DNA from: Galdieria sulphuraria
Lineage: Eukaryota; Rhodophyta; Bangiophyceae; Galdieriales; Galdieriaceae
Assembly: GCF_000341285.1 (NCBI RefSeq)
Contig: NW_005178469.1
Span: 210,250 to 274,249 of the forward strand
Direction of reading: 5' to 3'
DNA length: 64,000 bases
In this document: piece after piece, positions 1 to 12,388 of the stretch
How positions within the stretch are numbered: the stretch's first letter is position 1
How the letters are laid out: the number at the start of each line of letters is the position of its first letter
Notes under the pieces: model-generated
Database searches by the model: none
What the model was told of the DNA's origin: nothing
The model's input: only the letters and a program-made list of their open reading frames with translations
Program-made: the position numbers and the translations under genes

Positions 1-110
1 CGACGAACGGCTTTCTCAACCAATTGCCCGTCTCTAAAGAAAGTCCATACACAGAGAAAACTTGCCAATAAAACTAGAATTATCCTACTCAATATCCTAT
101 CAGCAACTTT
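1..110 (-). other. Possible exon of a gene running off the left edge
   Basis: On the minus strand an open frame runs from about 110 to the window edge. It contains a hydrophobic stretch (ILVLLASFLCVWTFF) followed by a charged tail, as in a membrane anchor. No ATG is present in the frame, and an in-frame stop lies just upstream, so it could only be an internal exon. This is weak evidence. The remaining sequence to 737 shows no supportable gene. Confidence 0.2.
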
Positions 111-737
111 TTATAGAGAAAAGACAAGTTGCATACTTCTACTTGGGCAACACTCTTGGATGATGAAGGATAACTAGAACTAGTTCTAGAGTTCACTTGC
201 AAGAAAATACACGTGCGAAGGTTACAGGCCATTCACTGCTGTCACCGACCAATGGAAACAAGAAAGTAACAAGCGTTACAACAAGAAGAAATACTTTCGA
301 CTGGCAATCCAAAGGAACGAATGTTTATACGAATAAAGTAAATTTTAAAACTCTCCAACTTCTTTGTTTCTTTTTATGTAGAATGCTCGACGTAAAAATA
401 AGAACCAAATTCTTGACTTCAACCGAAAGAAGAAACTACAAAATAACAAAGGACCCAGTACTCCTTCAGCTGAATAGAAATCAAATCATACTAGTCACCA
501 GTTTTTAGGTCCAAAATAGAAAAAATAGCTGTCGGCCGTCCGATGTAAAAGCGAACCCAAGAAGAAGATGCGACAGAGAACAAAACCAGTAGCAAACCTC
601 CGGTACACAACTGGAACCGTTCGTGAAAACTTCAAACTTGCAACTCGAAATTTTCGAAACTACGGAGCGCGGGGAATAATTAAGAGTGGCGCACAGCAAA
701 CGAAGTAGTCAAAGACAAGTTATCTTCAAAGAACAGT

Positions 738-1367
738 CTATGTTGTCGCCCAAGCTCTAGCCTTTTCTAGCTCCTCTTCAATTCTTCTCAGCTCCTCTAA
801 AAGTTTTTGGTGTTCTTCTGTAGAAGCCTTTTCTGCAACGGCTCCTGATTCTTGGCCTGTCCTTTGCGGGTAATAACAAACCTGTCGACCCTTTGCAGAA
901 GACTGCGTCGATGCTTCAACCGCGGTATTACACTCTGACGAGTCTTCTGAAAGAGCACAATGGCTACGAGCAACCGTATTGTCCTTAAGCGACTGTTCTT
1001 GGGCCAATCCGTTCTTTTCAAAGTAGTCCGAACGTTTAGGGGCCATCTTTCCGTTCTCACCGGCAAGATGACCACTTTCGTGTGACTCCGAAAGTGCCTC
1101 GTCATGAAAATCTTTAACTCTTCTCCGTCTTTTTCTCTCATAATCTTTGGATTCGGAGACAGAAACTGCAGTTTCATCGTCCAGAGAAGGACGTTCAAGA
1201 GTGGTCTCAAAACGACGACTTGTGAACTTTCTATGGTCTCTGTCACTTTGTTCTAGTTCGAAGTTGTTGTCTTCCCAGCTTCTTCCTTGACTTGAAGCTT
1301 TCCCTTCTGTTCTCTTCTTCCTTTGTCGATGAAGCTGCAACGCTTTAAGCCAAGGATCCATTTGCAT
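738..1367 (-). CDS. Hypothetical charged protein with C-terminal coiled coil
   Basis: Single-exon reading frame of about 209 residues. The first ATG is at 1367, with a second ATG two codons later (M-D-P-W-L-K). I recognise no family. The N terminus is basic (LHRQRKKR), the middle is rich in Ser, Glu and Arg with a short Arg/Lys run (ERKRRRRVK) that could be a nuclear localisation signal, and the last 30 residues (LLEELRRIEEELEKA) should form a coiled coil. The low-complexity, hydrophilic composition suggests a disordered nuclear protein. It is divergent from the gene starting at 1421, leaving about 53 bp for both promoters, a spacing seen repeatedly in this window. The frame is long and starts with ATG, but without homology it remains a prediction. 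Confidence 0.5.
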   Translation of the reverse strand: MQMDPWLKALQLHRQRKKRTEGKASSQGRSWEDNNFELEQSDRDHRKFTSRRFETTLERPSLDDETAVSVSESKDYERKRRRRVKDFHDEALSESHESGHLAGENGKMAPKRSDYFEKNGLAQEQSLKDNTVARSHCALSEDSSECNTAVEASTQSSAKGRQVCYYPQRTGQESGAVAEKASTEEHQKLLEELRRIEEELEKARAWATT

Positions 1368-1420
1368 AATCAAATAATGGAATAATGGGAATCAGCAATT
1401 GTGTCAAAAATGGCGGGATA

Positions 1421-2183
1421 ATGACTTGTTTGACAAAAGTTGATATTATTTTGTTTTCGTTGGTGCTTCTCTTAAGCTTTAGAGTGGCTCTATCGAGGTA
1501 TTATTTTAATAGTTAGAAAAGCATGCGAATTCTGATTATCTAGTCAACAAAGGACTGTGGACGAACTGGAAGACTCCGTTGAGGCCTTGGAAAAAGAATA
1601 TCTTCAAAGATTGAAAACGGTTCAAGACTTGAAAGTTGAAAGAGATTTACTAGAAAAGAAAATTTCTTATAGAAACGAGGAAACAAAAGAATTGGCACGG
1701 GATAGATTGCAAGTAGTGGAGGAAAAGAAACAGAGGGAACGGTCCATAGAAGATTTGAAGTTTCGTTTAGAGGTTGAAGACAACGGCGAAGTCGAAGAAC
1801 TTGAGAAAACATTTGAAAAACTCTCTCATACATTGGAAGAAACAGAAATCGAATACAGAGTATATTGATACTTTTACGTTAGTTTCTAACGATAACATTC
1901 CATAGAACACTTTATTGCTCTTGGAGAAACTGAAAGAATCGGTGGAGAGTGACAGCGATAGAAAGTTACTGCGATTGTTGGTTGTTATCTTATTGAATAC
2001 TTTTGAACAAAGTGTATTGAACTGTCGTTTTAGGAGGGTTTATCACCTTGTTGTTTTAGCTTGGCACCTTCGATTTCGAATATTATACTTTCTTTCCGAG
2101 TGTTGTTTAATGGTATGCTTGCATTATATCCCTTTCAGTTTTCTTACATTTGCTAGTATGTGAAGAAATATCCCGCATATTGA
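1421..2183 (+). CDS. Putative secretory-pathway coiled-coil membrane protein (gene model uncertain)
   Basis: The ATG at 1421 opens a 77-nt exon encoding a hydrophobic signal-like N terminus (IILFSLVLLLSFRVALS). It joins through a 46-nt GT-AG intron (1498-1543) to a highly charged exon with coiled-coil character (1544-1859), then through a second 46-nt intron (1860-1905) to an exon from 1906. That exon turns hydrophobic (LLRLLVVILL) and ends near 2112. Splicing 2113-2156 would add eight residues and a stop at 2181-2183. Frame is kept across both early introns, which supports the model. I recognise no family. A signal peptide plus coiled coil plus membrane segment suggests an ER or envelope protein. 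The 3' end is doubtful: an optional in-frame 48-nt intron and further hydrophobic frames downstream could change it. Confidence 0.45.
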
Positions 2184-2847
2184 CCAGGTTCCTTGGTTTC
2201 TTCATATGGCAGCTGAACTGGTTAAATTTCCTTGAAGCCCTTTTCACTTTGTGGCTGATTTCTTTTCTTTGTATTCTACATATTTTGTTTATGAGATGGT
2301 GTCTTAAGAAACTTGCTAATGATACAATCTTTATTCTTGGCTCTGAGTTGCTTGTAATTTTGACCATTTCTGATTGGTTTGCAGCTCTTGTGAAAGTTCA
2401 CATTTCTAAAACGCTGCTTTCCATCACTCCTATTAGTTGGTCAATCTTTTTTTGGCTCTTGTTGGGATTTTTCAATGGCATACAAAAGTTTTCTTACAGC
2501 ACAAGTTTCGAAGGGCGTTGCACGGCATTTTTCAGTATGATTGGACGTTTTACTCTGCTTTCTTCATTTATATACTCTTGTGGACGATTTCCTGCAGAAA
2601 GTATGTGTGTTGTTTTTAGTTGCTGATTAACAAGTAACTGTGAACCTTTTAGCTTACTCGAAGATTTCGTGGACAGCTCTTTTACTATTTGAAGTTAAAG
2701 ACAATGATCCGAGAATTTTCACTAGCCTTTGTAACTTTATCAGAGTTATATTTTTACGTATAGAATCTTCGTCGAACAGCAATATGCATTTGCGAACATT
2801 TTTCAAGCAATACTGGCTTGGCGCTCTGTACAAACGACGTCTCTAAA
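2184..2847 (+). other. Hydrophobic open frames, probable membrane-protein exons
   Basis: Two overlapping plus-strand frames are open here and both are rich in Phe, Leu, Ile and Trp (for example SIFFWLLLGFF and FFIYILLWTI). A plausible GT-AG intron with a branch-like GCTGATTAAC lies at 2601-2652 and would join one frame to an exon ending at 2847. The stretch may be the 3' part of the gene at 1421 or a separate multi-pass membrane protein. I cannot choose the frame from sequence alone. From 2848 to 3035 I see nothing else. Confidence 0.3.
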
Positions 2848-3035
2848 TAACGTTTTTCAGTCTCTTGAGAAACAAATTTTTTTATTCCTGTATTGGAATT
2901 ATTGTTTTGAGAAGATCTTTAATGGAAATATTTGGAGAGAATACTCAGCATTGAACCTCACTTCGCATCCCATTTACTTCAAATCAACAAGTGATCCAAT
3001 GGAAACTAAACATCCGGATTTCATTTATTGCATAT

Positions 3036-6000
3036 CTATTGTGCAATTGAACCCATACAATTTTGTTCCGGAACGTAGTAGGTGACATAACCCATATTAT
3101 CTACTAATCGTTGTAACTTTGAAATTCTGCCATCCTTTTCCAGCCATTCAATCATGGTACGAACTGAAGCAAGTGGCACTTCTGACTCTCGCAATATGTT
3201 CCATAAATAATTCTCTTCAATGCCAGGGTGACTCATAATGACATATAGAATCCAATACTGAAGCTCCATTAAAAAATTCGTATCTGTAACTCCTGCAAGG
3301 TTTGTCCAGGGAAATGGAATCGTTTGTTGACTTGATGTTTCCGTTTCTTCATCGCCTTTGGGAAGGAGAAAACGTTTCGCGAATCTTTGACTCAGAAATC
3401 TCACTTCGTCTCCGTGAATGAAAGAGACATAAACGATTCGAAAATGTACAAGTCCTTGCAAAACTTGGTGTACTTGCAGTTTAGTCCATTTAGGATTATG
3501 GTCCATTATTTCATTCATTGTCATTCCATTCTCTTCCGAGGAATGGATTTGCTCCACAAGTACCTGAATTTCCTCAATCTTCACTTCACTGTAGTTGGCC
3601 ACAACAGAAATGGAAAACTCGGTATCATGTTCTTCGCTGTCGTCAAAAGAGCAAAATGGCAAATCAAGCCTCTCCTCTGAGTTGCAATCATCATGAGACA
3701 AAAAGACTTCAAGGATATCTAATGGAATCAAGTTTATGTTCCAATGTGGAATATCGTCTCGGGAGGATACACGAGACAGACTTATTGTATCGGAATACTG
3801 CTTCAAATGAAATCCTATTCCACCAGAACCAACGCTCTTAGAAAGACCTTTCGCTTTAATAGTCTCAAAATATGTCTTATCTACATTTGGATACAAAAGA
3901 AAGTTACCGGTTGATGCAAGAGATAATATAGCAGCAATCGAACCACTTTGCTGACTATCTTTATCGATAACAATTTCCTAGCAATACTTCCTAAGATTAC
4001 TCCCATTATAATATCTCTCTTACCTTATCCAAGGCTGCTTTATCAACAAGACTCTTTCTTGCACTAGAATATTCTTCCTGAAACGAATCCCCAAAGGAGT
4101 TTTCGCTCGTAATCTTTAAAATCTTCCACGACACACTGTATTCTCGATTATGCCGATCAGCTCTCTGACTGACGACTGTTCCTCTTTGGCGAAGATCATC
4201 CAATGCTACCTTAAGCTCTTCCTCTGTAAACCGATTCAAAATAGACATTCCTCTTTCTGGAACATATGTGTCCTCAGATTCACGTAGTACCAACTTTATT
4301 AGTTCTTCTATAGCAACCATCTTAGGAGCTAAGGAACCCACATTGGTTGCTTCATGTCCATGATGTTCTTGTTTATTCTCCTTTCCTCCTGTCAATGAAC
4401 TCGTTCTTGTGCCATGTAAGGTATCGATATCGTATTGCATCATGAGCTCTTCGACAGAATTTGGAATATCTTCTATTTCAGACAGGTTCAAAGGATCAAT
4501 TTTGGGAGTTACTTCCACAGAGTTCTTCAAAGGAAGCAAGCTTTCCACTACAGATCTGTTCTGAAATTTTCTTAGGCTGTTATTCCTCCAAGATTCTACA
4601 ATATATTGACAGAGCTGAGAAATAATCTCATTATAAGGAAAAGTCCTATATAAAGTGAGGAAGCGCCTCTTGCATGCTTGTCCATTGTGTCCGAGATTCA
4701 AACCAACTGCATCCCAACTTCGCACTTTTGCGTGTAAAACCGAATATACATCTCGCTTTCCTAAAACTTCCACAGATTTTTCTATTTCGGATATTTTTTG
4801 ATCAAAAACATAAATGATAAGCTCTTTGTCTTGATTATCGGTCCATGATGTCCTGACAGATCTTTTCTTTCGTTGAGTTCTTCCATCTATCGAGGAATCC
4901 TTAGAAGCTTGGGACGTCGACACTTTCTCCTTAGAAAATGCTCTCTTCGATAGTTTGGCATTCGGCCAATCCGAAGAAGATTTTCTCTTTCTTCGTGCAA
5001 AGGAATCTATTTCCTCATCTTTTCTTTCTAAACAGAAATTTTCTTCACTCATCGACTGTGGTGAATGACTGTTGTCATGTAACGAATCCTTTCGGATAGG
5101 ATTGATACGTTCCTTACTTCTATTAGATTCACGAATTGCTTCTGTAAAAATTTCGCAAATATCCAGTTGAAAATATTCGGACAACTACGACATTTTAAAG
5201 TTCTATGAACTTTGCTCGAACGATATGCATACCTCACAAAGAGACTCATGGGTTATATTGCCTTGGATTGCAAGCAACTGAGCTTTCACTGAAGCGCTCA
5301 ACTCTGAACGAGAATTTTTAGGTAGTTTCCAAATTTTGTCGCACCACTGCTTTCGATTATATGCTTCTGGAAAAAGATTATGCAAACACAATTTTTGGGT
5401 TTCATCTTCGCCTTCGTATGTTTTATGATGTCCTAGCATTCTTCTCTTTTTTGAGGAGAATAGCAAGCAGTTGCTTTGCAAATAGAACCAAAATTTATCA
5501 ACATCGGCAATGTCACGAAAAGTAAACTACAGAATTAAAACACTAAAGCTGAACAATTCATTTTTACTATCCATACCTTGGTAGTAGTGTCATCCCAACC
5601 ACAGACAAGAATCTCTGTAGATAGAATACACCGAAAATTCGGAAGTTTAGATAACAGAAGCAGCCTAAGGCGATGTTCATGTTTGAGATCAACTTCAAAT
5701 AACTACTTACCTTTCCAGGAGGTCAACAAGTAAGCTCAACTTTCTGTTAATTGGACGGGAACGAAACAATTTTGCGGCGATATTCTCCGGAAGAGCACTT
5801 ATCGGAAAATGTCTTGCGTCTGATGGTACCCAATGCATACAAGAAGAATCACCAAATAACTCCAAAAAGTCCTCTGTTTTCATAGTTTTTATAACAACAT
5901 CTAATTGCATCGTTCCTGGTGAGTCGTTGAAACTCGGTCGATTCTTCAAAAAATATCGGAACAAATGCAAATGCAGCCTTCTTCCATGCAACATCTTTCC

Positions 6001-8098
6001 TAAACCGAGAAAAATCTTTGACGATTCTTGCCCATCTGTTGGTGTATTGGTTTGATGTCTTGAGGAAAGCGTAACAATGTTCTTCGTAGTATTCGTTGCA
6101 CTGCCTGTTTCTATCGACAGTATCAGATATTTCAAAAAAATACCAAGTCAAGTAGGATACAACCTTCTTTTGTCGTGCTTGTAAACATTTTCCATCCCGC
6201 TGAAGAACTCCATTGACGAAGAAATTCTTCAATCTAGAAGTTCTTTGAACAACTTCAAATATCATATAGTGGAAATGATGCAAACCTCTGAGGAATTTTC
6301 ACCTAGTTCAGGCAACGTAACAAGTCGAATCTGCTGAGGTGACTCTCTTTCCAATATGTGAGGCATGTCCACAGACATTGTCTGAAACAAGAATAAAACA
6401 ACCAACCGAGTTTTCAAATTCAATTCTTACCTTCACCAAACCAGCTTCTTCTAAACGTTGAACAAGTCTCCGAACCGTCTTCTTATCTACACGTGAAAAT
6501 GATGCTCCTTCCCACGTTGCCAAGAAATGTCCAAGATCACTCAAATTCAGTACTTTCTCTTCTCTGATGTGTTCCAGTAGATTCTTGGTTCGCAATTCGT
6601 TCTGTAAATTCGTAACTTGCTGAGTTCTGGAGCACAGATGAGAATTCTCATAAAATCTTTTCATTTCCACAAAGTTCGCGTTGTTCAAGTCGAGATATCG
6701 GAAATGCTCAGGAGAAACATAGTAATGGACAGCTTGCTTTCCTTCCTGTAAACTCTTCGCCTTGAACCCCAAGTTGGTCAACAAACCTCTACAAACAGAA
6801 GAGATGACTTTTCTCGATGCCTTCGAAAGCTGTAAGTATCCAACTCGTGTTAAAATAAATTCCAAACCTTGCATCCGAGTCTGCCAAGTAGTTCTCTCTG
6901 GCTTATGCCTTTTTCACCAGACTCAACAATTAAGGCTAAAACCTGAAACTCCAAAGTCCTTTCCCATAAAAGGCGATGTTGCAATACACTCCTTTCTTCC
7001 GACCTTAGAGAACGGTCATTAGTCGCTTCAAACCTTGCAAGAAAGTCATGATGAATTCAGATATTCGCTTAAGCACACTTACATTTTTAAACGAACATAT
7101 TCGACCTCTTCAGAAATCTCCTCATCATTTGCATTCAAAATAAATCTCTCAATCATGTTCCTTTCCTCTAACTTGTTAATCGCATTTCTCCAGTAGCGCA
7201 ATGCCTTGCCTCGCATGCTATACTCCTTACTTTCTGAAAATGTCTCTTCTAGCTCTTTAAGAAATTCTTCTTTCAAACTATTGAGAGCCATCGTATATCC
7301 GTCTTTCTCGAAAAGAGTTTCTAGAATGTTTCTCAGATGTGTAGTATAGTCGAATACAACTTCTGTATCTGAGGTATTTAGGTCTGCGCTATCATTGCTT
7401 TTCAACGTAGTGCTTTGTGAGTATTTTAAGGTTTCCTGTTTTACTCCATGACATTCTGAGTCGTCTCCCAATGATCCGTTTGATTTGAAACGAAAAGAAT
7501 TCAGACAGATTTTGTACGTTCTCATTGGTTTGTTGTTGTCCCCAGAGTTCCGAATTTCTCTCTTTCTGGTTATCAGTCTCATGTTTCTAAGGACTCTGAT
7601 GTGGTGATGTAACGTATGAGGGTCCACAGAAGCAAGTTTAGCCAAATAACTTTGGCGAATTCCACCTTGGTGAGAATACTTGGCAATAATAGTCAATATT
7701 CGAAAACTTTCCGAGGAAATTTGTGCTTGCTCCAGTTCTGAGAAACCACATACTCTAAGAAATACTGTTTCCGAGCAACTCCAAGAACAGTTCAACAGTG
7801 ATTGACGTACAGCCTGCTCTTCTACCTGTTCTGCATCGAAAGCTTTCGCTAAGTGGCTACGATAATCCGACGTAAAATTATCACTCCGTATATGAAAACT
7901 TTCGGGTAGTTGGCAACCACCTTCAAGTTGAAACTCCTTTCTTGTCAACAATTCCTCCACAAGATGACTAAGGGTATTATATTGGAGAGGCGGCACATAT
8001 CCAGTGTACTCGCTAACCCTACTTACTGCTTCTTCCAGTTTCAACCCATCCTTTGATAGAGCCAATTCCTTCTTCACTAGAGAAATAAACAGATCCAT
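3036..8098 (-). CDS. TFIIIC largest subunit, B-block binding (GTF3C1/TFC3 type)
   Basis: Multi-exon gene for a protein of roughly 1,400-1,500 residues, start ATG at 8098. TFIIIC recruits TFIIIB and RNA polymerase III to tRNA genes; this subunit contacts the B box. Exon 1 (8098-7083) holds the B-block winged helix: GGIRQSYLAKLASVDPHTL followed by a helix ending in MRLITRKREI. A second winged helix (GISQRELLGRLGCK) spans exons 2 and 3 across a 38-nt intron at 6830-6867, and a third (RLVQRLEEAGLVK) follows. The middle part has GKMLHGRRLHLHLFRYFL, like the family's RxxxLHxFLW segment. A Myb-like TSWTDNQDKEL lies near 4830, and the C-terminal exon (3896-3036) has PWTNLAGVTD and VIMSHPGIEENYLW, as in plant GTF3C1. 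The gene is divergent from NRDE2, 94 bp apart. Intron borders between 5200 and 6300 are only partly resolved. Confidence 0.85.
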
Positions 8099-8192
8099 AC
8101 TACTATTTGCGCATCCTGGGCAATCGTAAATATTGAAAATTGGCTCACGATTGCGTTGATTTCAAACGCATAGCTTTACAAAGAAAAATTCT

Positions 8193-11100
8193 ATGACTGA
8201 CAATCAGAGTTTTCGTGTGGACAGTTCTGGAGACAGGAATAACTTGATATTCGAATCACTGTACAAGGCGGATATTCCAGAGTACACAAACCAGGGAACG
8301 ATATGTCATCCAAACTACAGAAGGACGCTTGGAGCAAAGTTCACGTCGGTATCGCTTATGGACTCTTGTATGTAACTCTGCAATTGCTTTGTTTCAACTT
8401 GACACTAGTTTCTAGCGTCAAACCGTTTTTGTGACTCTAAAGTACAACGCCAACTGAAAAAGTCCTCTGGTATGCGAGTTTTGAAGAATTCTTCAAACAA
8501 CCGAAAATTTCAAGAATTCGAACCCCTCTGTAATACTTCGCAAAACGGTATGTTTGTGGTTTTAAGACTTTGTTGTTGATATCTGATTGTTTGGAAAGTT
8601 GAAAAACTTCAAGAACAAGTTGTTTCGCAAGCTACTCGCCTCAACTCTGAACTTGACAAGGATTTATGCAACGAACAATTGTGGTATGTTCTTTAAAATC
8701 TTGAAAAAAGTTTCAGGTGAATAATTGTCTAGGTTGCAACTTGTGGACTTACAAAACCGTTATTATGACTTGGGTCTATTGAATAAGAAAAGTATGGTCG
8801 ACAAGAAATTGTCTATTATTATAAAGGCTTTGGAGAGTATCCCAAACTCTGAAGATTTGTTGCTTCTATACATAAGTATTATGGCTGGTCTTTGTGATAA
8901 TGAAACGATGTTTAGTTTATTTCGAAGAGCATTGCAGTGTTCTCCTACAAGTTTGAAAATTCACTTATTAAGGTGTAGATTTGTGTTATCTTCTCTAGAA
9001 TCATTTTCACTCTACTCTATGGAGAATATCTGTAGAGAAGCATTTGACTGCCTTTGTGCCAGTAACTTTGTTCATGGTCTGTATTTTGTTATTACATTTA
9101 TTCGAATTCTCTTTGAGTCTGGTTGGAAGCAAAAGGCAGTTGGAATTTGCCAGGCTCTTGTTGAATTCTTTTGTTTTCGTATAGATAATCGGACTGACTT
9201 ACCTACTGAGTCTGGCCGAATTCGAAAGTTTGAAGAGAGAAATTTATTTATTCTTTTTTGGAAGAGTTTCGCTCCTCGTATTGGCGAAATGCCTCGACAC
9301 AACTGGACTGATTGGCTAGTTATATTTTTAGGAGCAGTTGAGAAACACTATGACCTAATAAGAAAATTGGAACAAGATGATTCCGAAGACTCAGACAGTG
9401 AGTCTTCATCATCATCTTCCTTGGAAGAGTTTGGAATTCCAGCAAAACTGCCATCCATCGAAGAAAAGGAAGAAGATGAACAAGAATGGATGGATTCTGA
9501 CGCATCCTTCTCAAGTCCGGAGCTCTCGGAAACCTCGTCGATTTGTGATCGAAGGGAAGGAGAGCTTAATTTGTTGTTGACTAGTCGTCTTGTCGGAAAT
9601 GAGTTTACGGAATGGATACTTGAAGAAGAACGAGATGCTATGGAAAATTCTTTCGAATGTAGTCTTGAACATCTTTTGCAATTTGAGAATGATAGTTTGA
9701 ACACTCTATTTGGTATGTTTATGACTTTAAGTTTATAGTAACTTTGATTTGAAGGGTTTAAGGGAGTTCCGCTGAATATTATTGTCTCCCCAGGGATATA
9801 ACTCATTTCATACCGCAGAATTGTAATATCGATCGAAGCATTTGTTATCAGATGGTAAGTTTTGTAACGTGTCGTGACAGAATTATGATGTTTAATTTTA
9901 CTCAGGTGATAGAGCTATTGTTGTCTTTGAGAGGCTGGCCGTTCCTTGACTCAATAGCCAGTTTGATTCCTTTTGATTTACAGAATATTCAATTGAAAGA
10001 GGAAACCGTGTCAAACTCCTTTTCATTGTGTCATCCAAGAGATGTAGAAATGCCATCATACTCTTCAAAGATGTTATTATTTCGCCTATTCGATCAGATC
10101 TGGCCAAGTCTTAGTGATATGAATAGGCTTCTTTCTGAATGGTTGTTGGGAAGTGGATATTGCCGTGTATTGAAGGGTACCACTTTGAAAGAGAATGTAC
10201 CGATTTCTTTTATATCGAATGTATATGATTCCCTCCTTTTCAGTAAGGCTTCTATTTTTCATCTTGGTCATTTGGAAGAGAGAGATTCTTATTCTCTACG
10301 GATTGCAGAAGCTTTTATATTTTTTGAAGGTGCAGTTGGTGGATTTTCAAAAGGTAGATCCACAGCCAAGAGATTGTTGAAGACTTGCGAGAGTTTTTCT
10401 CTTTATACGACTTTTGCAGAGTTGCTAATTCATGAAGACTTGTTAGAAGAGAGTAAAAGCGTATACTATTCTTGTTTGAATCGTCTAAATGACTCTAGTT
10501 GGAAAGGGACAGATTGCTGTCGTGTGATACTAAGTTTTCTATTTTACCTGTTGAATCATGTTAGCGAAGATTGGAGAACGAAGAAGACGAAATGTCATAG
10601 TATTTTCAGAGTTTTCATAGGAAAATTTGGTGGAATTGAAGAATCTTTAAGCTTGACAGAAACGATGATGATAAAGAACAAGTTGCAGAAATTGAGTAAT
10701 GAAAGGATGTCTGTATCTTGGAGTCTTGGTGAAGAAATGCATCATTTCTCAGTTTTAGCTTGTCAGCTTATGTTTGAATGGCTCCTTGGTGGCGTACACA
10801 GAGCTAGAGATGTATTGCACAAGATAGAAAATGACCTGGCATTCACAATACAACGAAATGAGAGGAATGAAGAAGTATATTCTATTGTTCTTGTCAAGTT
10901 GAGACAGTTACTATGCCTATTTACCTTTCTCGACTGGCAATACTCTGGGGAGTCCAATATAAGAACTATTCGAAGTTATATGGAAGAGGCACTTGAAAAA
11001 TTTCCGGCGGATGAGTTACTTCTTTTCATGTATACGTTTCTTTTTCGCTTCTACGCTAATCACTCAATGGAGTCTTCTCTTCAGTTTTTGTTCAGTCGTG

Positions 11101-11525
11101 TAAATCATAGGTCAAATGCGTCAGCTATGACTGTTATTGCTCAGATTGTTGCTGAGGGTATTTCTTTAAGTGAACAAGGGAAACTCCCTTTGAAAGACGG
11201 GAATCTATCCACTTGGAGAAGAGTTAATAGTCTACTGACAAGAAGCCTATATGAAACAGGTCTTGCTTGTTCTTCTATTATGTGGATAGAATTCCTCACA
11301 ATGCTCTATGCTCAACGAAACTCTGGTGGAATTCCCAGCGAAGATCTGAAGAAAACCTTTTATAGAGCGTTAACACACGTCCCTTACTCGAAGGAGCTCG
11401 TACTGAAGTCTTTCAAGTTTCTTAGTGACAGTTTGTGTATACGAGAAGCTAAGGACATCTGGAGTATTACTCGTGAGAAAGGTCTCTTATTTAAAACGCG
11501 CTTTCCTTATGAAAGCGATGAGTAA
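8193..11525 (+). CDS. NRDE2 homologue (nuclear exosome/MTR4-associated HAT-repeat protein)
   Basis: In animals and fission yeast NRDE2 binds the RNA helicase MTR4 and modulates nuclear RNA surveillance and RNAi. Here short exons join with conserved phase: 8193-8367, then exons between introns starting at 8368, 8472 and 8551, and the main exon from about 8731. The joined protein shows the family's N-terminal block: LNSELDKDLCNEQLWLQLV, then a repeat with KKLSIIIKALESIPNSEDLL. The diagnostic FWKSFAPRIGEMPRHNWTDW segment follows, corresponding to the FWDSxxPRxGE-WxxW motif of NRDE2. An acidic Ser-rich insert lies around 9375-9500 (EDSDSESSSSSSLEE). The second half, about 9852-11525, is alpha-helical HAT/TPR-like. 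Introns near 9713 and 9855 were read by frame. The stop at 11523-11525 is 11 bp from the stop of the convergent gene. Confidence 0.85.
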
Positions 11526-11536
11526 CAAGTTAAAAC

Positions 11537-12033
11537 TCAACATTCTGGTGCAGTTTCAGCTGATGCTTCCTCAGCAGCAGGGGACGAGTCTTGGTCTCTT
11601 CTCCGTTTCTTTTCCAGCTCTAACCTCTTTTGACTATCGATTGACCACATTTCTCTCCATAGTCCTTTCGCTTTTCTTTGTATCTAGACAAGGTTGCATG
11701 GTAGCTGAACTCTCCGTATTTAGTCCTACTTACCCCAGAGAAGATATGTTCTTCAGTAATTTCACTGTAATCCGCAAAAACACAGGCTATGCCAGCCCCG
11801 GTGGTGACAATTATTTTTAACAAACGCAAAGTTCTCCTAGAAAGAAAAGCAAAAGGAGGATCTTCGTCGTCCTGTTCCTCTTTTATGGAACTGGAAACTG
11901 AAGAGTTTTGGCTTTTGGACTGTTCCAAAGAACGAGTGCAAGCTGTCTGACTAAAGCTTCTTCTAGCTAGCCAGAAGTACCTCGCTCGTCTCAGCCACTG
12001 GTTGTTTGTTGTACAAACTTTCGTAAAATTCAT
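11537..12033 (-). CDS. Small single-pass membrane protein, probably mitochondrial
   Basis: Two exons: ATG at 12033, one intron starting with GTAAGTAGG near 11731, and a stop at 11537. Splicing at GGG/ATA keeps frame and gives a C-terminal exon starting IQRKAKGLWREMWSIDSQKR, about 150 residues in all. The N terminus is rich in Arg, Ser and Thr and lacks acids (WLRRARYFWLARRSF), as in a mitochondrial presequence. A single hydrophobic segment (LLKIIVTTGAGIACVFAD) sits near residue 80, and the tail is charged. I recognise no family. The layout resembles small inner-membrane assembly factors, but that is inference. The 3' end is tail-to-tail with NRDE2, so the two 3' UTRs must overlap. Confidence 0.6.
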
Positions 12034-12388
12034 GGATTGCTAATGTCCCAATTGAGAATATTCAAAGTATTTGTCTTTTTCATTGTACGAAAGGTATTTT
12101 GACAATTTTAGAGAATACTCATTACTACACTATGAAAAGCTTGTCATCTTTTGACTGTTGACTACAAAGAACCTTCCTAATAAGAGATATTAAATAGGGA
12201 AGTACTGCAAGGGAAGGAGCTTAACCAGTTGAGAGGAAGATTGACCAGACAGTTTCTCGTAAATATCATTCACTATTCATAAATACTAAGAATAATAGCT
12301 TCCTCAACCATTTAGCATGTACATACACTATCCTAAGGCTTAAGATACGCATTCAAAATATCGAGGGTAATTGAAAAATTGGAAAACA
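12034..12388. other. Intergenic, presumptive divergent promoter
   Basis: About 355 bp between the start of the small membrane-protein gene (minus strand) and the APC5 start (plus strand). It is AT-rich. I see no RNA gene, repeat or convincing open frame. Confidence 0.5.

Noticed and set aside
197-508. Plus-strand frame of 103 codons near the left end
   Set aside because: The first codon is not ATG, the composition is unremarkable, there is no family motif, and no splice context supports it.
9348-9806. Long antisense frames over the NRDE2 acidic serine region
   Set aside because: Mirror of the repetitive Ser/Glu codons on the plus strand; no independent support.
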